Shown here: positions 55,846-64,000 of the stretch, piece by piece
Layout: the number at the start of each line of letters is the position of its first letter
How positions within the stretch are numbered: position 1 is the first letter of the stretch
Assembly: GCF_025821665.1 (NCBI RefSeq)
Contig: NZ_JACKSJ010000117.1
Location: 51,641 to 115,640 of the forward strand
Length of the DNA stretch: 64,000 bases
Source of the DNA: [Mycobacterium] manitobense
GTDB lineage: Bacteria; Actinomycetota; Actinomycetes; Mycobacteriales; Mycobacteriaceae
Direction: 5' to 3'
Notes under the pieces: model-generated
Databases searched by the model: none
The model's input: the letters and a program-made list of their open reading frames with translations, nothing else
Told to the model about the DNA's origin: nothing
Made by a program: the position numbers and the translations under genes

Positions 55846-57450
55846 ATGACCACCAAGACGAGCGTGCCACAGCGGCTGGGCAAGGTGTTGGAGGCGCTCA
55901 CCCGTCAGAGCGGCCGGCTCGCCGGAACGCCGGACTACGGCTCCTGGCTGCTCGGCAAGCCCTCGGAGAGCCAGCACCGCAGGCGCATCCGCATCCAGGT
56001 CATCCTGACGTTCTTCCTGCTCTTCACCAATATCCTCGGCATCGGGGTGTCGCTGCTGCTCAACGCCGTCGCCATCCCGGTGCCCAGCGTCTTCACCGAC
56101 GCGCCGGCCTGGCTCACCTGGGGCGTCGTCCCGGCCTACATGCTCGTTGCGCTGCTCCTCGGCACCGCGTGGATCACCTCCCGCACCGTGGGCTCGCTGC
56201 GGTGGTCGATCGAGGAGCGTCAACCCACCAAGACCGACCAGCAGAACGTCTTCGCCGCTCCGTGGCGGGTGGCCAAGAAGCTCCTGCTGCTCTGGGGCAC
56301 CGGCGCCGTCCTGTTTACGGTGTTGTACGGCCTGCAGAACTCCGCGTTCATCCCCCGGTTCCTGTTCGCGGTGGGCTTCCCCGGCATCGTGGTGGCCACC
56401 GCCTGCTACATGATCACCGAGTTCGCCCTGCGGCCGGTCGCCGCCGAGGCGCTCGAGGCGGGCCGCCCACCCCGGCGGCTGGCGCACGGGGTGATGGGCC
56501 GGACGATGACCGTCTGGTTGCTCGGTTCCGGCGTGCCGGTCCTCGGCATTCTGCTTCTCGCGCTGTTCTCCGTGTCGCTGCAGAACCTCACCTCGACCCA
56601 GTTCGCGGTGGCCGTGATGATCCTCGCGGTGGTCGCCCTGACCTTCGGACTGATCCTGATGTGGTTGTTGTCCTGGCTCATCGCGACACCCGTGCGGGTG
56701 GTGCGGTCGGCGCTCAAGCATGTCGAGGAGGGTGACCTCGACTGCGAACTGGTCGTCTTCGACGGCACCGAACTCGGTGAGCTGCAGCGCGGCTTCAACT
56801 CGATGGTGCACGGGCTGCGCGAACGCGAACGCGTGCGCGACCTGTTCGGCAGGCACGTCGGGCGCGAGGTGGCGCTGGCCGCCGAGCAGCAGAAGATCAA
56901 GCTCGGCGGTGAAGAACGCCATGCCGCAGTCGTTTTCGTCGACATCATCGGCTCGACGCAACTGGTCACCGCTCGGCCGGCCGTCGAGGTGGTCGAACTG
57001 CTCAACCGGTTCTTCGCGGTGATCGTCGAAGAGGTGGACCGCCACCACGGATTCGTCAACAAGTTCGAGGGCGACGCGGCGCTCGCGGTGTTCGGCGTGC
57101 CGGTCACCCTCGAGAACGCCGAGAACGAGGCCCTGGCGGCCGCCCGAGCCATCGCCCGGCGGCTGTGTGACGAGGTGCCGGAATGCCAGGCAGGCATCGG
57201 CGTGGCGGCCGGCGAGGTGGTGGCGGGCAACGTCGGCGCCAGGGAACGCTTCGAGTACACCGTGATCGGCGAACCGGTCAACGAGGCCGCGCGGTTGTGT
57301 GAGCTCGCGAAGGACACCGACGCCCGACTGGTGGCGTCGGCGGATGCGGTGTCCAACGCCACCGACGACGAGCGGGAGCACTGGTCACTGGGTGACACGG
57401 TGACGCTGCGGGGCCACGACGAGCCCACTCGGCTGGCCCTGCCCGTCTGA
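55846..57450 (+). CDS. Membrane class III adenylate cyclase with HAMP domain
   Basis: A 534-aa cyclase with about six membrane helices (75-320), a HAMP linker (RVVRSALKHVEEGDLDCELV to FGRHVGREV) and a cyclase domain. Metal aspartates lie in VFVDIIGSTQ and [11 protein letters not shown], the adenine-selecting Lys in NKFEGD, and NEAARLCELAK carries the catalytic Asn/Arg. It corresponds to one of Rv1318c-Rv1320c, which form a cluster in M. tuberculosis; only one copy is present here. Divergent from nucS. Confidence 0.92.
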   Translation: MTTKTSVPQRLGKVLEALTRQSGRLAGTPDYGSWLLGKPSESQHRRRIRIQVILTFFLLFTNILGIGVSLLLNAVAIPVPSVFTDAPAWLTWGVVPAYMLVALLLGTAWITSRTVGSLRWSIEERQPTKTDQQNVFAAPWRVAKKLLLLWGTGAVLFTVLYGLQNSAFIPRFLFAVGFPGIVVATACYMITEFALRPVAAEALEAGRPPRRLAHGVMGRTMTVWLLGSGVPVLGILLLALFSVSLQNLTSTQFAVAVMILAVVALTFGLILMWLLSWLIATPVRVVRSALKHVEEGDLDCELVVFDGTELGELQRGFNSMVHGLRERERVRDLFGRHVGREVALAAEQQKIKLGGEERHAAVVFVDIIGSTQLVTARPAVEVVELLNRFFAVIVEEVDRHHGFVNKFEGDAALAVFGVPVTLENAENEALAAARAIARRLCDEVPECQAGIGVAAGEVVAGNVGARERFEYTVIGEPVNEAARLCELAKDTDARLVASADAVSNATDDEREHWSLGDTVTLRGHDEPTRLALPV

Positions 57451-57510
57451 TCCGTCACACCGTCCCGCAGGTTAGTGATACCGCGCGTAACGCTTACTAC
57501 ACTCAGTGGC

Positions 57511-59334
57511 ATGACGACCGAGGGCCTGCTGCAGATCGAGGACTGCCTGGACGCCGACGGCGGCATCGTGCTGCCGCCCGGGGTCAACCTGATCTCGCTG
57601 ATCGAACGCAACATCACAAGCGTCGGCGACGAGGTCGCATACCGCTACCTCGATCACACCGGCACGGCCGACGGTCACGCCGTGGAGCTGACGTGGTCGC
57701 AGCTCGGCCGCCGGCTGCGGGCGATCGGCGCGACCCTGCAGCGCATCGCCGTGCGCGGTGACCGGGTGGCGGTGCTGGCCCCGCAGGGCCTCGATTACAT
57801 CGCCGGCTTCTTCGCCGCCGTCAAGGCGGGGATGATCGCCGTGCCGTTGTTCGCCCCGGAGCTCCAGGGTCACGCCGAGCGCCTCGACGTCGCCATGCGC
57901 GACGCGCGACCGTCGGCGGTGCTCACCACCGCCTCCGCCGCCGAAGGGGTCCGCGACTATCTGGCGCAGCGCGACTTCGGGCGGGCGATGGAGATCGTGG
58001 TCGTCGACGAGGTGCCCGATTCCGCGGGCGCCGCCTTCAGCCCGGTCACGCTCGACGTCGACGACGTGTCGCACCTGCAGTACAGCTCCGGATCGACGCG
58101 GTCACCCGTCGGCATCGAGATCACCCACCGCAACGTCGGCACCAACCTGCTGCAGATGATCCTGTCCATCGACCTGCTGGACCGCGACACCCACGGGGTC
58201 AGCTGGTTACCGCTGTATCACGACATGGGACTGTCGATGATCGGCTTCCCGGCCGTGTACGGCGGCCATTCGACGCTGCTGTCCCCCACCGCCTTCATCC
58301 GCAGGCCGCAGCGGTGGATCCGGGCACTGTCGGACGGTTCGCGGCGCGGCCGGGTCGTCACCGCCGCCCACAACATCGCCTACGAGTACACCGCGCAGCG
58401 CGGCCTGCCCGACGCCGGCGTAGACATCGACCTGAGCAACGTCGTGATGATCATCGGCTCCGAGCCGGTGAGCATCGAGGCGATCCGCGCCTTCGAGGCG
58501 GCCTTCGCGCCGTACGGGCTACCGCCGCAGGCGATCAAGCCGTCGTACGGCATCGCCGAGGCGACGCTGTTCGTGTCGACCATCGCACCGCCGGCGCGTG
58601 CGGAGGTGGTGCACTTCGACCGCAAGCTGCTGGCCGAGGGCAGGGCTGTGCGGACCACAGCGAACGCAGGGGCCGACGCCGACGGAACCGTTCCGCAGGT
58701 GTCCTGCGGCCAGGTGGCGCGCAGCCAGTGGGCGGTGATCGCCGATCCCGAAACGGGCACCGAGCTGGCCGACGGGCACATCGGCGAGATCTGGTTGCAC
58801 GGCGACAACATCGCCCGGCGCTACTGGCGGCGCCCAGAGGAATCGAGCCACGCCTTCGACGCCACGCTCGCGTCACGGCTCGAATCCGGCAGCCATGCCG
58901 ACGGCGTCCCGGCCGGGGCCGGATGGCTACGCACCGGGGACCTGGGGGTGCACCTCGACGGGGAGTTGTACGTCACCGGCCGGCTGGCCGACCTGATCGT
59001 CATCGACGGCAGGCAGCACTACCCGCAGGACATCGAACACACCGCCGCGGAGGCGTCCCCCATGGTGCGACGGGGTTACGCCGCGGCGTTCGGCACGCCC
59101 GGTGACCGGCTGGTGATCGTCGCCGAACGCGCCTCGGGCACGCGACGTGCCGACCCGGCCCCGGAGATCACCGCGATCGGCGACGCGGTCGCGCGCCGCC
59201 ACGGAGTGACAGTCGCCGACGTCCGCTTCGTGCAGGCCGGCGTCATCCCCCGCACCACTAGCGGAAAGCTGGCCCGCCGCGCCTGCCGCAGCGAGTACCT
59301 CTCGGGTGGCTTCACGACCAGGTCCACCGCCTGA
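57511..59334 (+). CDS. Fatty acyl-AMP ligase (FadD/FAAL type)
   Basis: A 607-aa ANL enzyme of the FAAL branch, recognisable from the opening NLISLIERNITSVGDEVAYR, the P-loop QYSSGSTRSPVGIEITH, WLPLYHDMGL and the FAAL-specific insertion near NIAYEYTAQRG. FAALs make acyl-AMP for loading on polyketide synthases or carrier proteins. The C-terminal lysine is kept (TTSGKLARR). No PKS or carrier gene is adjacent. TACACT at 57498-57503, 8 bases before ATG 57511 and without a ribosome site, suggests a nearly leaderless transcript. Confidence 0.9.
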   Translation: MTTEGLLQIEDCLDADGGIVLPPGVNLISLIERNITSVGDEVAYRYLDHTGTADGHAVELTWSQLGRRLRAIGATLQRIAVRGDRVAVLAPQGLDYIAGFFAAVKAGMIAVPLFAPELQGHAERLDVAMRDARPSAVLTTASAAEGVRDYLAQRDFGRAMEIVVVDEVPDSAGAAFSPVTLDVDDVSHLQYSSGSTRSPVGIEITHRNVGTNLLQMILSIDLLDRDTHGVSWLPLYHDMGLSMIGFPAVYGGHSTLLSPTAFIRRPQRWIRALSDGSRRGRVVTAAHNIAYEYTAQRGLPDAGVDIDLSNVVMIIGSEPVSIEAIRAFEAAFAPYGLPPQAIKPSYGIAEATLFVSTIAPPARAEVVHFDRKLLAEGRAVRTTANAGADADGTVPQVSCGQVARSQWAVIADPETGTELADGHIGEIWLHGDNIARRYWRRPEESSHAFDATLASRLESGSHADGVPAGAGWLRTGDLGVHLDGELYVTGRLADLIVIDGRQHYPQDIEHTAAEASPMVRRGYAAAFGTPGDRLVIVAERASGTRRADPAPEITAIGDAVARRHGVTVADVRFVQAGVIPRTTSGKLARRACRSEYLSGGFTTRSTA

Positions 59335-59424
59335 GCGCGAGTGCCCGTACGCTGCGCCGAATTTGGTGCGCCGAACCCTTCACCGGATGTCCTAGCGTGA
59401 ACTGACAGACGAGAAGGGCGGCCG

Positions 59425-60486
59425 ATGACCGAGACACCTGTGCTGACACGACGTCCGTTCCCGGGCATCAGCTCACGCGCCTGGGAACACCCCGCCGACC
59501 GCATCGCACTCACCGCGCTGCGCCGGCTCAAGGGTTTCGACCAGATCCTGAAGGTGTTGTCCGGCATGCTTCGTGAGCGCCAGCACCGGCTGCTGTACCT
59601 GGCCAGCGCCGCCCGCGTCGGTCCGCGCCAGTTCGCCGACCTCGACGCGCTGCTCGAGGACTGCGTCGCCGTGCTCGACGCGCCCGTCGAACCGGAACTC
59701 TTCGTGCTGCAGTCACCGACGGCGAACGCCTACACGATCGGCATGGACCAACCCTTCATCGTGATCACCTCCGGGATGTACGACCTGATGAGCGCCGAGG
59801 AGATGCGATTCATCATCGGACACGAACTCGGCCACGCACTCAGCGGGCACGCCGTGTACCGCACCATGCTCATGCACCTGATGCGGCTGGCATCGTCGTT
59901 CGGGTTCATCCCGATCGGCGGCTGGGCACTGCGGGCGATCGTGGCGGCACTCATGGAATGGCAACGCAAATCGGAGTTGTCGGGCGACCGGGCCGGCCTG
60001 CTGTGCAGTCAGGACTTCGATGCCGCGATCCGGGTCCAGCTGAAGTTGGCCGGCGGCGGCCGGCTCGACAAGATGGACTCGCAGGCGTTCCTCGCCCAGG
60101 CCCGCGAGTACGACCGCACCGGTGACATGCGCGACGGCCTGCTCAAGCTGCTCAACCTGGAGTTGCGGACCCATCCCTTCTCGGTGCTGCGGGCGGCCGC
60201 GTTGACCCAGTGGGTGGACTCCGGCGGCTACGGCGCAGTGCTCGGCGGCGACTACCCGCGGCGCGTCGAGGACGAGTCCGCCTCGTGGAGTGACGATGTC
60301 GGTGCGGCCGCGCGCACCTATCGGGACGGGTTCGACCAGTCCGAGGACCCGCTGGTCCGTGGCCTGCGGGATGGAGTGTCCGGCGTCGTCGACGGGGTCG
60401 GGCGGGTCGCCACCAACGCCGCTGATTCGTTCGGCCGCAAGGTGGCCGGCTGGCGACGGGCGAACGGCGGGCCTCCCGAGAGCTAG
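59425..60486 (+). CDS. M48-family zinc metallopeptidase
   Basis: A 353-aa peptidase with HExxH (His133, Glu134, His137 in IIGHELGHALSGH) and the third zinc ligand Glu185 (KSELSGDRAG). Hydrophobic segments about 155-180 may associate it with the membrane, as for Oma1/HtpX relatives, although no clear signal peptide is seen. The C-terminal 60 residues are acidic and probably flexible. ATG 59425 has GAGAAGG upstream. Confidence 0.9.
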   Translation: MTETPVLTRRPFPGISSRAWEHPADRIALTALRRLKGFDQILKVLSGMLRERQHRLLYLASAARVGPRQFADLDALLEDCVAVLDAPVEPELFVLQSPTANAYTIGMDQPFIVITSGMYDLMSAEEMRFIIGHELGHALSGHAVYRTMLMHLMRLASSFGFIPIGGWALRAIVAALMEWQRKSELSGDRAGLLCSQDFDAAIRVQLKLAGGGRLDKMDSQAFLAQAREYDRTGDMRDGLLKLLNLELRTHPFSVLRAAALTQWVDSGGYGAVLGGDYPRRVEDESASWSDDVGAAARTYRDGFDQSEDPLVRGLRDGVSGVVDGVGRVATNAADSFGRKVAGWRRANGGPPES

Positions 60487-60574
60487 CCACGACCGACGCC
60501 TGCCCGTCGGCTGGCAATTTCCCGGCGTCTCCTGGCCTCGCGGTCCCTTTCCCGGCGTTCAGCGAACCTCGACC

Positions 60575-61240
60575 ATGGCAGCCATGCATGCACAGATCGT
60601 GTTGTTCGACGGCTTCGACCCCCTCGACGTCATCGCGCCCTACGAGGTGCTGGTAGCCGGAAGTGACTATGCCGGGGGTGATCTCGACGTCGTGCTGGTG
60701 TCCGCCGAGGGGCCGCGGCCGGTGGTCAGCGGTTCGCGCGGCCTGACGTTGCAGGCCACCGCCCAGCTCGATCCGGCCAAGCCCGGCTTCGTGATCGTGC
60801 CCGGCGCGTCCGGCCCGCTGGAAGGCGATCCCGACGAGGGCGCCGAGACGATCCCGGTCCTGCTCGCCCGGTTCGGCGAGACCGAAGCGGTGCCGTTGAT
60901 GCGCCAGGCGATGCAGAATCCCGACATCACCGTGGCGACGGTCTGCGGCGGGTCGCTCGCACTTGCCATGGCCGGCCTGATCGACGGTCGCCATGCCAAC
61001 ACCCACCACCTCGGTGTCGATGTGCTCGAGGCCACCGGCGCGGTACCGGTGCATGCCCGCGTGGTCGACGACGGTGACCTCGTCACCGCCGGTGGGGTGA
61101 CCTCCGGTCTTGACCTGGCGCTGCACCTGCTCGACCGCAGTTACGGTCCCCGCATCCCGCTGGCCGTCGAGCAGATGTTCGCCTACGAGCGCCGCGGCAC
61201 AGTGTGGACCGACACCGGACGCGAACCGAAGGCCGTCTGA
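60575..61240 (+). CDS. DJ-1/PfpI family protein
   Basis: A 221-aa glutamine-amidotransferase-like protein. The nucleophile elbow Cys124 lies in VATVCGGSLALAMAG; VIVPGASGPL is the preceding loop, and HHLGVDVLEATGA follows. It resembles isonitrile hydratase-type and GATase1-like members; no AraC-type HTH is attached. Substrate unknown. ATG 60575 or ATG 60584 could start it. Followed after 2 bases by a small protein gene. Confidence 0.86.
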   Translation: MAAMHAQIVLFDGFDPLDVIAPYEVLVAGSDYAGGDLDVVLVSAEGPRPVVSGSRGLTLQATAQLDPAKPGFVIVPGASGPLEGDPDEGAETIPVLLARFGETEAVPLMRQAMQNPDITVATVCGGSLALAMAGLIDGRHANTHHLGVDVLEATGAVPVHARVVDDGDLVTAGGVTSGLDLALHLLDRSYGPRIPLAVEQMFAYERRGTVWTDTGREPKAV

Positions 61241-61242
61241 GC

Positions 61243-61548
61243 GTGGACATCGTTGGCGACTGGGACGTCACCATCAAGACGCCGGTGGGATCGCTGCAGA
61301 TCGTGTACAGCTTCGCCGACCGGGACGGCGTGATCACCGGCAGCGCCGCAGGCAGGCACGAGACCGTGGAGGTGACCGACATCGTCGTCGCCGACGACGG
61401 CCGGCAGGTCAGCTGGCGGCAGACGGTGACCAGACCGATGCGACTCAACCTCGCCTTCGACGTGCTCGTCGACGGCGACCGGTTCACCGGACATTCGCGG
61501 GCGGGTCGGTTACCACGGTCGGCGGTGTCGGGCGTGCGCCGACGCTGA
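61243..61548 (+). CDS. Small beta-rich conserved protein
   Basis: A 101-aa protein, VDIVGDWDVTIKTPVGSLQI then alternating beta strands (GVITGSAAGRHETVEVTDIV, VSWRQTVTRPMRLNLAFDVL, GDRFTGHSRAG). The pattern suggests a lipocalin-like or small beta-barrel fold. GTG 61243 lies 2 bases after the DJ-1/PfpI stop, so the two are coupled. Function unknown. Confidence 0.78.
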   Translation: MDIVGDWDVTIKTPVGSLQIVYSFADRDGVITGSAAGRHETVEVTDIVVADDGRQVSWRQTVTRPMRLNLAFDVLVDGDRFTGHSRAGRLPRSAVSGVRRR

Positions 61549-61639
61549 GACTTTCGCGGCCCCTCCATTCGTGGCGCCTCGCCACGACCATGTCGGTTTT
61601 CCGCCAGTGATGTCAGTGGCGACGTGTAAGAGTCAAGGT

Positions 61640-63130
61640 GTGCACGAGGATTTCGAGCGGTGCCTGAGGGCGGTGCAGTCGAAGGACGCCCGCTTCGACG
61701 GCTGGTTCGTCACCGCCGTGCTGACCACCGGGATCTACTGCCGGCCAAGTTGTCCGGTACGTCCGCCGTTCGCCCGCAACATGCGCTTCTACCCCACCGC
61801 GGCCGCCGCGCAGGCCGCCGGCTTCCGCGCGTGCAAGCGTTGCCGTCCGGACGCCTCACCGGGGTCACCGGAGTGGAACATCCGCGGCGACGTGGTGGCC
61901 CGGGCGATGCGGCTGATCGCCGACGGCACCGTCGACCGCGACGGGGTCACCGGCCTGGCCGCACGGCTCGGCTACACGACGCGCCAGCTGCAGCGCATCC
62001 TGCAGGTCGAGGTCGGCGCCAACCCGCTGGCCCTTGCCCGGGCGCAGCGGACCCAGACCGCCCGCGTCTTGATCGAGACCACGGACCTGCCGTTCAGCGA
62101 CGTCGCCTTCGCCGCCGGGTTCGCCAGCATCCGACAGTTCAACGACACCGTCCGTGCCGTCTGCGACCTCACGCCCACGGCGCTGCGACTGCGGGCGAGC
62201 GCACGATTCGGCCGGACGCCGGCAGCCCCCGGTGCGATGTCCCTGCGGCTACCGGTGCGCACCCCATTCGCCTTCGAGGGACTGTTCGGGCATCTGGCGG
62301 CGAGCGCGATCCCGGGGGTCGAGGAGGTGCGCAACGGCGCCTACCGCCGCACCCTGCGGTTGCCGTCGGGCTGCGGGATCGTATCGCTCACACCGCATCC
62401 CGACCACGTCCGGTGCGAGCTCATACTCGACGACCTGCGCGACCTGGCCACGGCGATCGCCCGCTGCCGTCGACTGCTCGACCTCGATGCCGATCCCGAA
62501 GCGGTGATCGATGCGTTGAGCGCCGACGAGCGGCTCCGTGCCCTCGTGGCGAAGGCGCCGGGACAACGCATCCCCCGCACGGTAGACGAGGCGGAGTTGG
62601 CCATCCGGGTGGTGCTCGGTCAGCAGGTCTCGGTGAAGGCCGCCGGTACGCACGCCGCCCGTATCGTCGCCCGGCACGGCAGGACGGTAGAAGACCCGGG
62701 CGGCGGCCTGACCCACGTGTTCCCCGGCGTCGATGACCTGGCCGATCTCGACCCGGCGCACATGGCGTTCCCGACGGCGCGACGACGGTCGCTCCTCGGC
62801 ATGGTCAACGCCCTCGCCGAGGGCACCGTCACGCTCGACGCGGGTTGCGACTGGGTCCGTGCCCGCGAGGCACTGCTCGCCCTCCCGGGGATCGGGCCGT
62901 GGACCGCCGAGGTGATCGCGATGCGCGGCCTCGGCGATCCCGACGCCTTCCCCGCCAGCGACCTCGGCGTCCGTCTGGCGGCCGAGAAGCTGGGTCTGCC
63001 CGGCGATCCGAAGCCCCTGATTGAATACAGCAGCCGCTGGCGGCCGTGGCGGGCATACGCCACCCAGCACCTGTGGACGTCACTAGACCACGCCGTGAAC
63101 CAGTGGCCCCCGAAGGAGAAGGCATCATGA
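61640..63130 (+). CDS. alkA: Ada-AlkA fusion: methylphosphotriester sensor/regulator and 3-methyladenine glycosylase
   Basis: A 496-aa three-part protein. The Ada zinc domain has Cys34, Cys38, Cys65 and Cys68 (GIYCRPSCP, ACKRCRP), where Cys38 accepts methyl from DNA phosphotriesters. An AraC-type HTH region (about 75-190) and an AlkA glycosylase domain follow, with the helix-hairpin-helix LLALPGIGPWTAEVIAMRG and catalytic Asp in PASDLGVR. It matches Rv1317c, whose N-terminus supports GTG 61640; ATG 61610 is an alternative. Ada box not located. Coupled to ogt by ATGA. Confidence 0.95.
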   Translation: MHEDFERCLRAVQSKDARFDGWFVTAVLTTGIYCRPSCPVRPPFARNMRFYPTAAAAQAAGFRACKRCRPDASPGSPEWNIRGDVVARAMRLIADGTVDRDGVTGLAARLGYTTRQLQRILQVEVGANPLALARAQRTQTARVLIETTDLPFSDVAFAAGFASIRQFNDTVRAVCDLTPTALRLRASARFGRTPAAPGAMSLRLPVRTPFAFEGLFGHLAASAIPGVEEVRNGAYRRTLRLPSGCGIVSLTPHPDHVRCELILDDLRDLATAIARCRRLLDLDADPEAVIDALSADERLRALVAKAPGQRIPRTVDEAELAIRVVLGQQVSVKAAGTHAARIVARHGRTVEDPGGGLTHVFPGVDDLADLDPAHMAFPTARRRSLLGMVNALAEGTVTLDAGCDWVRAREALLALPGIGPWTAEVIAMRGLGDPDAFPASDLGVRLAAEKLGLPGDPKPLIEYSSRWRPWRAYATQHLWTSLDHAVNQWPPKEKAS

Positions 63131-63621
63131 CCGTGCGGTTCCGCACCGTGGACAGCCCCGTCGGCCTGCTGACCCTGGCCGGCGTCGACGGACGACTCCG
63201 GCATCTGCGGATGGTCGACCAGACCTATGAACCCGACAGAAACGGCTGGGAACCCGACGACGAAGCCTTTCCCGATGCGGTCGGCCAGCTCGAGGCGTAC
63301 TTCGCCGGGGATCGCATCGACTTCGACCTCGATCTCGATCTAGTCGGGACCGCGTTTCAGCGGCGTGTGTGGGAGTCGCTGTTGACCATTCCGTACGGGG
63401 AAACCAGGACGTACGGCGAGATCGCGCGAGAGATCGGTTCTCCGGGCGCATTCCGGGCGGTCGGCCTGGCCAATGGACACAATCCGGTCGGCATCGTCGT
63501 GCCCTGTCACCGTGTGATCGGCTCGAATGGCAGCCTCACCGGATACGGCGGCGGACTCGCCAAGAAAAGGGCATTGCTCGACTTGGAAAAGCGTCGCGCC
63601 GTGCCGGCATTGTTCGAATAA
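63127..63621 (+). CDS. ogt: Methylated-DNA-protein cysteine methyltransferase
   Basis: A 164-aa suicide enzyme that removes O6-alkyl groups from guanine. Active-site Cys127 lies in VGIVVPCHRVIG; the DNA-binding helix is GAFRAVGLANGHNP. ATG 63127 overlaps the alkA stop, giving the adaptive-response pair alkA-ogt next to the rRNA operon as in M. tuberculosis (Rv1317c-Rv1316c). It faces the rRNA terminator. Confidence 0.95.
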   Translation: MTVRFRTVDSPVGLLTLAGVDGRLRHLRMVDQTYEPDRNGWEPDDEAFPDAVGQLEAYFAGDRIDFDLDLDLVGTAFQRRVWESLLTIPYGETRTYGEIAREIGSPGAFRAVGLANGHNPVGIVVPCHRVIGSNGSLTGYGGGLAKKRALLDLEKRRAVPALFE

Positions 63622-63678
63622 CTCGGCCATAACTGCGCAACTGCAGAACAGCTGATTCGGTATCCAGAAATACAAATG

Positions 63679-63712
63679 CCCCGGCCCTCCGATCGAAATC
63701 GGAGGGCCGGGG
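63679..63712 (-). terminator. rRNA operon intrinsic terminator
   Basis: A perfect 15-bp inverted repeat (63679-63693 with 63698-63712) and 4-base loop. Transcribed on the minus strand it has a UUCG tetraloop and is followed by CATTTGTATTT, so it is a strong terminator for the rRNA transcript. It lies directly beyond the duplicated 5S segment. Confidence 0.9.
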
Positions 63713-63910
63713 ACTTAATGTGTGTTCGGCGGTGTCCTACTTTTCCACCCGGAGGGGTAGTATCATCGGCGCTGGTAGGCTTAGCTTCCGGGTTCGGGAT
63801 GGGTCCGGGCGACTTAATGTGTGTTCGGCGGTGTCCTACTTTTCCACCCGGAGGGGTAGTATCATCGGCGCTGGTAGGCTTAGCTTCCGGGTTCGGGATG
63901 GGTCCGGGCG
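63712..63910. repeat. 99-bp exact tandem duplication including the 5S 3' part
   Basis: Bases 63712-63811 repeat exactly as 63811-63910 (unit 99 bp). Each unit comprises about 10 bases of post-5S spacer and 89 bases of 5S 3' sequence. No mismatch is seen between the units, so it is either recent or an assembly artefact. Confidence 0.92.
63723..63811 (-). pseudogene. 5'-truncated 5S rRNA copy
   Basis: The 89 bases equal the 3' part of the complete 5S gene at 63822-63936 but lack its first 26 bases, including the 5' strand of helix I. Read on the minus strand it follows the complete gene after a 10-base spacer and precedes the terminator. A functional 5S cannot be formed from it alone. Confidence 0.88.
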
Positions 63911-63936
63911 TTTCCCTACCGCTATTACCGCCGTAA
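63822..63936 (-). rRNA. rrf: 5S ribosomal RNA
   Basis: On the minus strand this 115-base sequence begins TTACGGCGG and ends CCGCCGAACA, the pairing ends of helix I, with the conserved CCGAACCCGGAAGCTAAGCC in loop B/helix III. Length and sequence match mycobacterial rrf closely. The 23S gene should lie immediately beyond the right edge. Confidence 0.97.
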
Positions 63937-64000
63937 CTTTATTCACTTTATGGTGAAGTGTGTTTTGGTGGTGGGGTGCAGTCTTTGTTGTTTGACTGTG
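63937..64000 (-). other. 23S-5S intergenic spacer (part)
   Basis: The last 64 bases are AT-richer than the rest of the window and contain CACTT-N7-AAGTG, which could be part of a processing stem. They lie upstream of 5S on the minus strand, so they belong to the 23S-5S spacer; the 23S 3' end is not in the window. Confidence 0.75.

Noticed and set aside
63676..63936. Open frame with a duplicated peptide at the right end
   Set aside because: The duplication is the 5S rRNA repeat and terminator; the region is non-coding RNA read on the minus strand.

Overview
The window is a high-GC actinobacterial chromosome segment, almost certainly a Mycobacterium/Mycolicibacterium species. From about 31.2 kb to the right end the gene order is that of the M. 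tuberculosis rrf-Rv1316c to Rv1341 segment in inverted orientation: 5S rRNA, ogt, alkA, class III cyclase, nucS, methylmalonyl-CoA epimerase, fadA4, a thioredoxin-like protein, glgB, glgE, glgP, dinG, pncB, clpS, two Rv1332/Rv1333-like genes, mec-cysO-cysM, rhomboid, murI, the Rv1339 phosphodiesterase, rph and rdgB. Homologues were assigned by recognising the proteins; no search was run.

Left region (1-11.7 kb) is accessory acyl-CoA catabolism: a cut TauD-type dioxygenase, a crotonase lacking both catalytic glutamates, a heteromeric acyl-CoA dehydrogenase pair, an acyl-CoA synthetase, a [2Fe-2S] ferredoxin, a CaiB-type CoA transferase, an LLM (F420-type) oxidoreductase, a split B12-dependent acyl-CoA mutase, an SDR, a second acyl-CoA synthetase and a translationally coupled 100-aa protein of unknown function. 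The two divergent promoter regions share a GAGAAT element placed in promoter-like spacers, suggesting one regulator for a dedicated pathway. From 11.7 to 23.3 kb come a membrane adenylate cyclase, three MHS-type MFS transporters, an APH-like kinase, a P450 and a LacI regulator; two matching CTTAC-N4-(G/A)TAAG sites mark a probable LacI operon. An alcohol dehydrogenase and a TehA/SLAC1-type channel follow.

From 23.3 to 31.1 kb lie a three-domain diflavin reductase, tRNA-Leu(UAG), a free-standing HTH-LAGLIDADG protein, lprD with a DUF3817 gene (Rv1343c/Rv1342c pair), and an inserted block of a DHA2 drug transporter plus a TAXI-TRAP solute importer.

The right half (31.2-64 kb) is conserved mycobacterial housekeeping: nucleotide-pool cleaning and RNA 3' processing (rdgB, rph), cell-wall glutamate racemase, CysO-dependent cysteine synthesis, ClpS adaptor, NAD salvage, DinG helicase, an MspA-family porin, maltosyl-phosphate glucan synthesis (glgE-glgB opposite glgP), propionyl/methylmalonyl-CoA and acetyl-CoA metabolism, NucS mismatch repair, a FAAL ligase, and alkylation repair (ada-alkA/ogt). 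The window ends in the rRNA operon, read on the minus strand: a complete 5S gene is followed by a 99-bp tandem duplication carrying a 5'-truncated 5S copy and then a perfect 15-bp terminator hairpin. No CRISPR array, IS element, prophage or intergenic gap over 300 bp was seen.
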